Positions 6,344 to 8,022 of a stretch of 8,022 nucleotides of DNA are shown here, piece by piece. Positions within the stretch are counted from its first letter, which is position 1; each line of letters opens with the position of its first letter. The notes beneath the pieces are model-generated. The model was given only the letters and a program-made list of their open reading frames with translations. It was not told where the DNA came from and made no database searches. Made by a program: the position numbers and the translations under genes. Source of the stretch: an uncultured Selenomonadaceae bacterium (lineage in GTDB: Bacteria > Bacillota > Negativicutes > Selenomonadales > Selenomonadaceae); NCBI GenBank assembly GCA_905236595.1, contig CAJORE010000165.1:1-8022 (forward strand), written 5' to 3'.

Positions 6344-7189
6344 TTATTGCAACAGGCTGAGCACACTCGAAGCGTTGTGCATATGCATCTGCTGACCCCA
6401 AAGAGCCAACTGCTGTTGCGTTTGCGAAGAACGAAGCTTGGTGATTTCTGCGGCAATGTCCGTGTCATCCAAAGTGGACACCGCATCCTGCAGGTTTTCG
6501 CTCATAGAGGTGTAATTGGCGGCTTGGTAATCAAGTCCCTGTTGGAAAGCACCGATGCTCGTCGCCTCGTCGAGGGCGGAGTCGGCGCTGTCGATGTTGT
6601 TGCTTTCTTCCCGTGCCGCATCAAGGGCGCTGTTGACCGTGGCCAACGCTTTGTCGATTCCTTCCGGGCTTGACAAATCAAGCGTGGAATTGCCGTCCTT
6701 GTCGGTAAGTCCCAAGGCTTGGCTCGACATATCGCCCAAGTTCACCGTGTTATAGCCGTCAATGCTGGCCACGGCAAAAGAACTGCTGCCGTTTAACAGG
6801 TTCATGCCGTTGTAGGTCACGCCGGCATTTTCGTCAATCTGGGCAATGGTCTGATCAACGGTCTTTTGGAGATTTTCGCGATCGGTGGCGTTATTTGTTC
6901 CGTTGGCGGCGTTGATGAGATTCTCCCGAAGGCTCGTCAACGCTTCGACGGTATTGCCGACCGCACCGCCGGCCGTGCTCAGCATGGCGTTCATGTTCTG
7001 CGTATTGGCTGTCGATTGATTGATGGCGCCGATTTGCGAATTAAGGCGCTGGGTTATTGCATAATCGGAGGCGCCGTAAGATGCGCTGGGGTGTTTTGAA
7101 CCGGTAGCTATCTTCTGGATACTGCTGTTTATCGAATTTTGAATGTTGTTAAGGGAGTTTAGGTTTGAACCTATTGCACCGATACTCAT
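6344..7189 (-). CDS. fliC: Flagellin (short, divergent)
   Basis: A 281-residue flagellar filament subunit, exported by the flagellar type III apparatus and assembled outside the cell. It has only the conserved ends: an N-terminal D0/D1 coiled region (1 to about 135) and a C-terminal D1/D0 region (about 180-281) ending SSVLSLLQ, with SENLQDAVSTLDDTDIAAEI (split as SENLQDAVST and LDDTDIAAEI) matching the family C-terminal block. There is almost no variable D2/D3 tip and no cysteine, both common in short flagellins. Divergent points: the usual SGLRIN-AADDAAG-like block reads TGSKHPSASYGASDYAI (29-45), and the C-terminal helix contains WGQQMHMHNASS (264-275), unusually rich in Trp, Met and His. 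Arg88-Glu89 matches the conserved RE of the D1 helix. The start at 7189 has AAAGGA 9 bp upstream. It is flanked by its own promoter and terminator; no other flagellar gene is in view. A filament-type flagellin is most likely, though a minor paralogue is possible. Confidence 0.94.
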   Translation of the reverse strand: MSIGAIGSNLNSLNNIQNSINSSIQKIATGSKHPSASYGASDYAITQRLNSQIGAINQSTANTQNMNAMLSTAGGAVGNTVEALTSLRENLINAANGTNNATDRENLQKTVDQTIAQIDENAGVTYNGMNLLNGSSSFAVASIDGYNTVNLGDMSSQALGLTDKDGNSTLDLSSPEGIDKALATVNSALDAAREESNNIDSADSALDEATSIGAFQQGLDYQAANYTSMSENLQDAVSTLDDTDIAAEITKLRSSQTQQQLALWGQQMHMHNASSVLSLLQ

Positions 7190-7225
7190 AAGACATCATC
7201 CTTTCACGGGCGACTTCATTCCCTT
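7190..7225 (-). promoter_or_regulatory. Flagellin mRNA leader with ribosome site and two GGA motifs
   Basis: The predicted 36-nt leader carries AAAGGA (7204-7199), the ribosome site 9 bp before ATG, and an upstream AAGGGAATG at its very 5' end. Paired GGA motifs, one overlapping the Shine-Dalgarno, are the arrangement CsrA uses to repress flagellin translation in Bacillus. Whether CsrA acts here is inference only. Confidence 0.4.
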
Positions 7226-7231
7226 GGTTGC

Positions 7232-7260
7232 ATTATAGGATAATTTTACCGCAAATGCAA
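7232..7260 (-). promoter_or_regulatory. Sigma-A-like promoter of the flagellin gene
   Basis: Minus strand: TTGCAT (7260-7255), 17-bp spacer, perfect TATAAT (7237-7232). A run of eight A residues followed by TTATT lies immediately upstream of the -35 and could act as an UP element. I looked for the flagellar sigma-28 pattern (TAAA, about 15 bp, GCCGATAA) and did not find a convincing match. Confidence 0.7.
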
Positions 7261-7303
7261 TAATTTTTTTTCGTGAAACTGCAAAGGTTTTCCATAAAAA
7301 AAT

Positions 7304-7336
7304 TGTCGCAACGCCGGGGCTTTACAATTTGCGACA
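7304..7336. repeat. Inverted repeat flanking the rimP -35 box
   Basis: TGTCGCAA (7304-7311) and TTGCGACA (7329-7336) are perfect 8-bp inverted arms with centres 25 bp apart. The -35 hexamer of the rimP promoter lies between them and the right arm falls in the promoter spacer. The placement is operator-like; no regulator is known. Confidence 0.5.
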
Positions 7337-7349
7337 GCCGTGATATAAT
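7321..7349 (+). promoter_or_regulatory. Near-consensus sigma-A promoter of rimP
   Basis: TTTACA (7321-7326), a 17-bp spacer and a perfect TATAAT (7344-7349). Transcription should start near 7356, giving a leader of about 160 nt before the rimP start codon. This is the best promoter match in the window. Confidence 0.8.
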
Positions 7350-7378
7350 TCGGCAAAATTTATGAAGCTTTCAGAAAG

Positions 7379-7416
7379 GAAAGACCGGGGCGCCCCGGTC
7401 TTTTGCTTGTATTTTG
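7379..7416 (+). terminator. Terminator hairpin in the rimP leader (possible attenuator)
   Basis: AAGACCGGGG (7381-7390) and CCCCGGTCTT (7393-7402) are perfectly complementary around a tiny GC-rich turn, extended by a further A-T pair outside. TTTTGCTTGTATTTT follows. It begins only about 25 nt after the predicted transcription start and stands 100 bp before rimP, so it must be read through for expression. In Bacillus subtilis the rimP-nusA operon is reported to be autoregulated by NusA-dependent attenuation in its leader; a similar role here is inference. Confidence 0.75.
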
Positions 7417-7429
7417 GAGAAATTGTCCA

Positions 7430-7491
7430 AAGCGCGGCTTTAATCGGTTTTTGTTGCCTCATTCAAAATGCGGGGAAACAAAAACGCGCTT
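7430..7491 (+). ncRNA. Second structured element in the rimP 5' leader
   Basis: A long stem-loop is visible: outer arms AAGCGC (7430-7435) / GCGCTT (7486-7491), an 11-nt one-sided bulge, then GTTTTTGTT (7447-7455) / AACAAAAAC (7477-7485). The innermost part can pair CCT and CAT against ATG and GGG around a 5-nt loop. It ends 8 nt before the purine-rich ribosome site. It matches no riboswitch class I recognise and could be a cis-acting leader element or mRNA folding of no function. Confidence 0.4.
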
Positions 7492-7517
7492 ATTACTAAG
7501 AGGGGGTGTTTGCGTCA

Positions 7518-7973
7518 ATGAAAATCGAAGAACGCGTCGAAGAATTGACGAACGAGATAATTGCGGCGAACGGATTCCCCATGGAGACGGTCGATGTCGA
7601 ATACGTCACGGAACGCAAGGAACATTACCTGCGCATCTTTATCGACAAGGAAGGCGGCGTCTCCTTGGATGATTGCGGCGAATTATCGGAGCTTATCGGT
7701 GCAAAGTTAGACGCGGAAGATTTCATCAAGGACAGGTACATTTTGGAAGTTTCTTCGCCGGGGATTGATCGTCAACTCAAAAAGCCGCGTGATTTCGTGC
7801 GCGAAAAAGGCAAAGCCGTTGATGTTGTTTTCTATGCGCCGCGCCCCAAGGACGGCAAAAAATTTTTGACGGGCGTCTTGGCCGATTACGACGGCAACGA
7901 TTTAACGCTTGACGAAGGGGAGGTTATCCCCGTAAAGGATATTGCCACCGTGCGGTTGCACATAGACATTTAA
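7518..7973 (+). CDS. rimP: Ribosome maturation factor RimP
   Basis: A 151-residue cytosolic protein needed for late maturation of the 30S ribosomal subunit. The N-terminal domain (about 1-80) holds HYLRIFIDKEGGVSLDDC (36-53) and the family signature LEVSSPGIDRQLKK (76-89). The C-terminal SH3-like barrel (about 90-151) follows, with GVLADYDGNDLTL and the IPVKDIATVRLHIDI end. Length is normal. The ATG at 7518 is chosen because AGAGGGGGTG lies about 11 bp upstream and MKIEERVEEL is a usual N-terminus; an in-frame GTG at 7506 falls inside that ribosome site and is rejected. Normally it heads an operon with nusA, a YlxR-like gene and infB, but nusA is not recognisable in the 49 bases that remain. 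Confidence 0.97.
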   Translation: MKIEERVEELTNEIIAANGFPMETVDVEYVTERKEHYLRIFIDKEGGVSLDDCGELSELIGAKLDAEDFIKDRYILEVSSPGIDRQLKKPRDFVREKGKAVDVVFYAPRPKDGKKFLTGVLADYDGNDLTLDEGEVIPVKDIATVRLHIDI

Positions 7974-8022
7974 GGAAATACTGCATAAATGAGTTCGTGC
8001 CATTGCCGAGGGATTTTTTCGG
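7974..8022. other. Unassigned sequence after rimP (window edge)
   Basis: Forty-nine bases with no recognisable start of NusA. An ATG at 7989 opens only 11 codons before the edge, encoding MSSCHCRGIFS, which I do not recognise. TGCCGA followed by an AT-rich stretch and TTCGG suggests the first half of a hairpin that continues outside. It could be an intergenic hairpin or terminator, or the edge of an inserted element. Confidence 0.35.

Noticed and set aside
7190..7320. Sigma-28 promoter for the flagellin gene
   Set aside because: A TAAA is present but nothing close to GCCGATAA lies at the right distance; the vegetative -35/-10 pair is clearly better.
7506..7517. GTG start giving rimP four extra residues
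   Set aside because: The GTG falls within the purine-rich ribosome site that serves the ATG at 7518.

Overview
This 8 kb window is dense, bacterial and almost entirely coding. It suggests an anaerobic or facultative member of the Bacillota, perhaps Negativicutes. The evidence is AGGAGG/AAAGGA-type ribosome sites, sigma-A-like promoters, a type I-beta DAHP synthase with an N-terminal regulatory domain, a monofunctional prephenate dehydratase, and a short flagellin. The phylum assignment is inference; no marker gene was compared.

The layout has three transcription units. (1) On the minus strand, starting at a plausible promoter near 6250-6275, a long colinear set runs leftwards: a DEDDh 3'-5' exonuclease (6211-5546), pheA (5541-4660), a 200-bp gap, aroF (4459-3434), argH (3430-2003), a stand-alone response-regulator receiver (1967-1542), a PTS EIIC-like membrane protein (1540-236), and the first 79 codons of a membrane-anchored protein with a Bmp/PnrA-like start (239 to beyond the left edge). 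Most junctions are 4-bp overlaps or gaps of 1-4 bp, so translational coupling is likely. (2) A flagellin gene, also on the minus strand (7189-6344), has its own strong promoter and intrinsic terminator. (3) Divergently, rimP (7518-7973) has a near-consensus promoter and a leader of about 160 nt. That leader holds a terminator hairpin just after the predicted start and a second long stem-loop before the ribosome site.

The first four genes of unit 1 are housekeeping: prephenate dehydratase and DAHP synthase feed phenylalanine/aromatic synthesis, and ArgH makes arginine. The last three look like signal transduction: receiver, transporter-like membrane protein, and membrane-anchored extracytoplasmic ligand-binding-type protein. 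The EIIC-like protein lacks the conserved histidine of the GIHG motif and has no EIIA/EIIB partner in view, so it is more plausibly a sensor or partner than a phosphotransferase permease. This receiver/EIIC-like/Bmp-like cassette is the best candidate here for an undescribed system; its output domain probably lies beyond the left edge.

No tRNA, rRNA, CRISPR array or complete mobile element was seen. The last 49 bases after rimP do not show the start of nusA, which usually follows rimP, and may be non-coding or the edge of an insertion.
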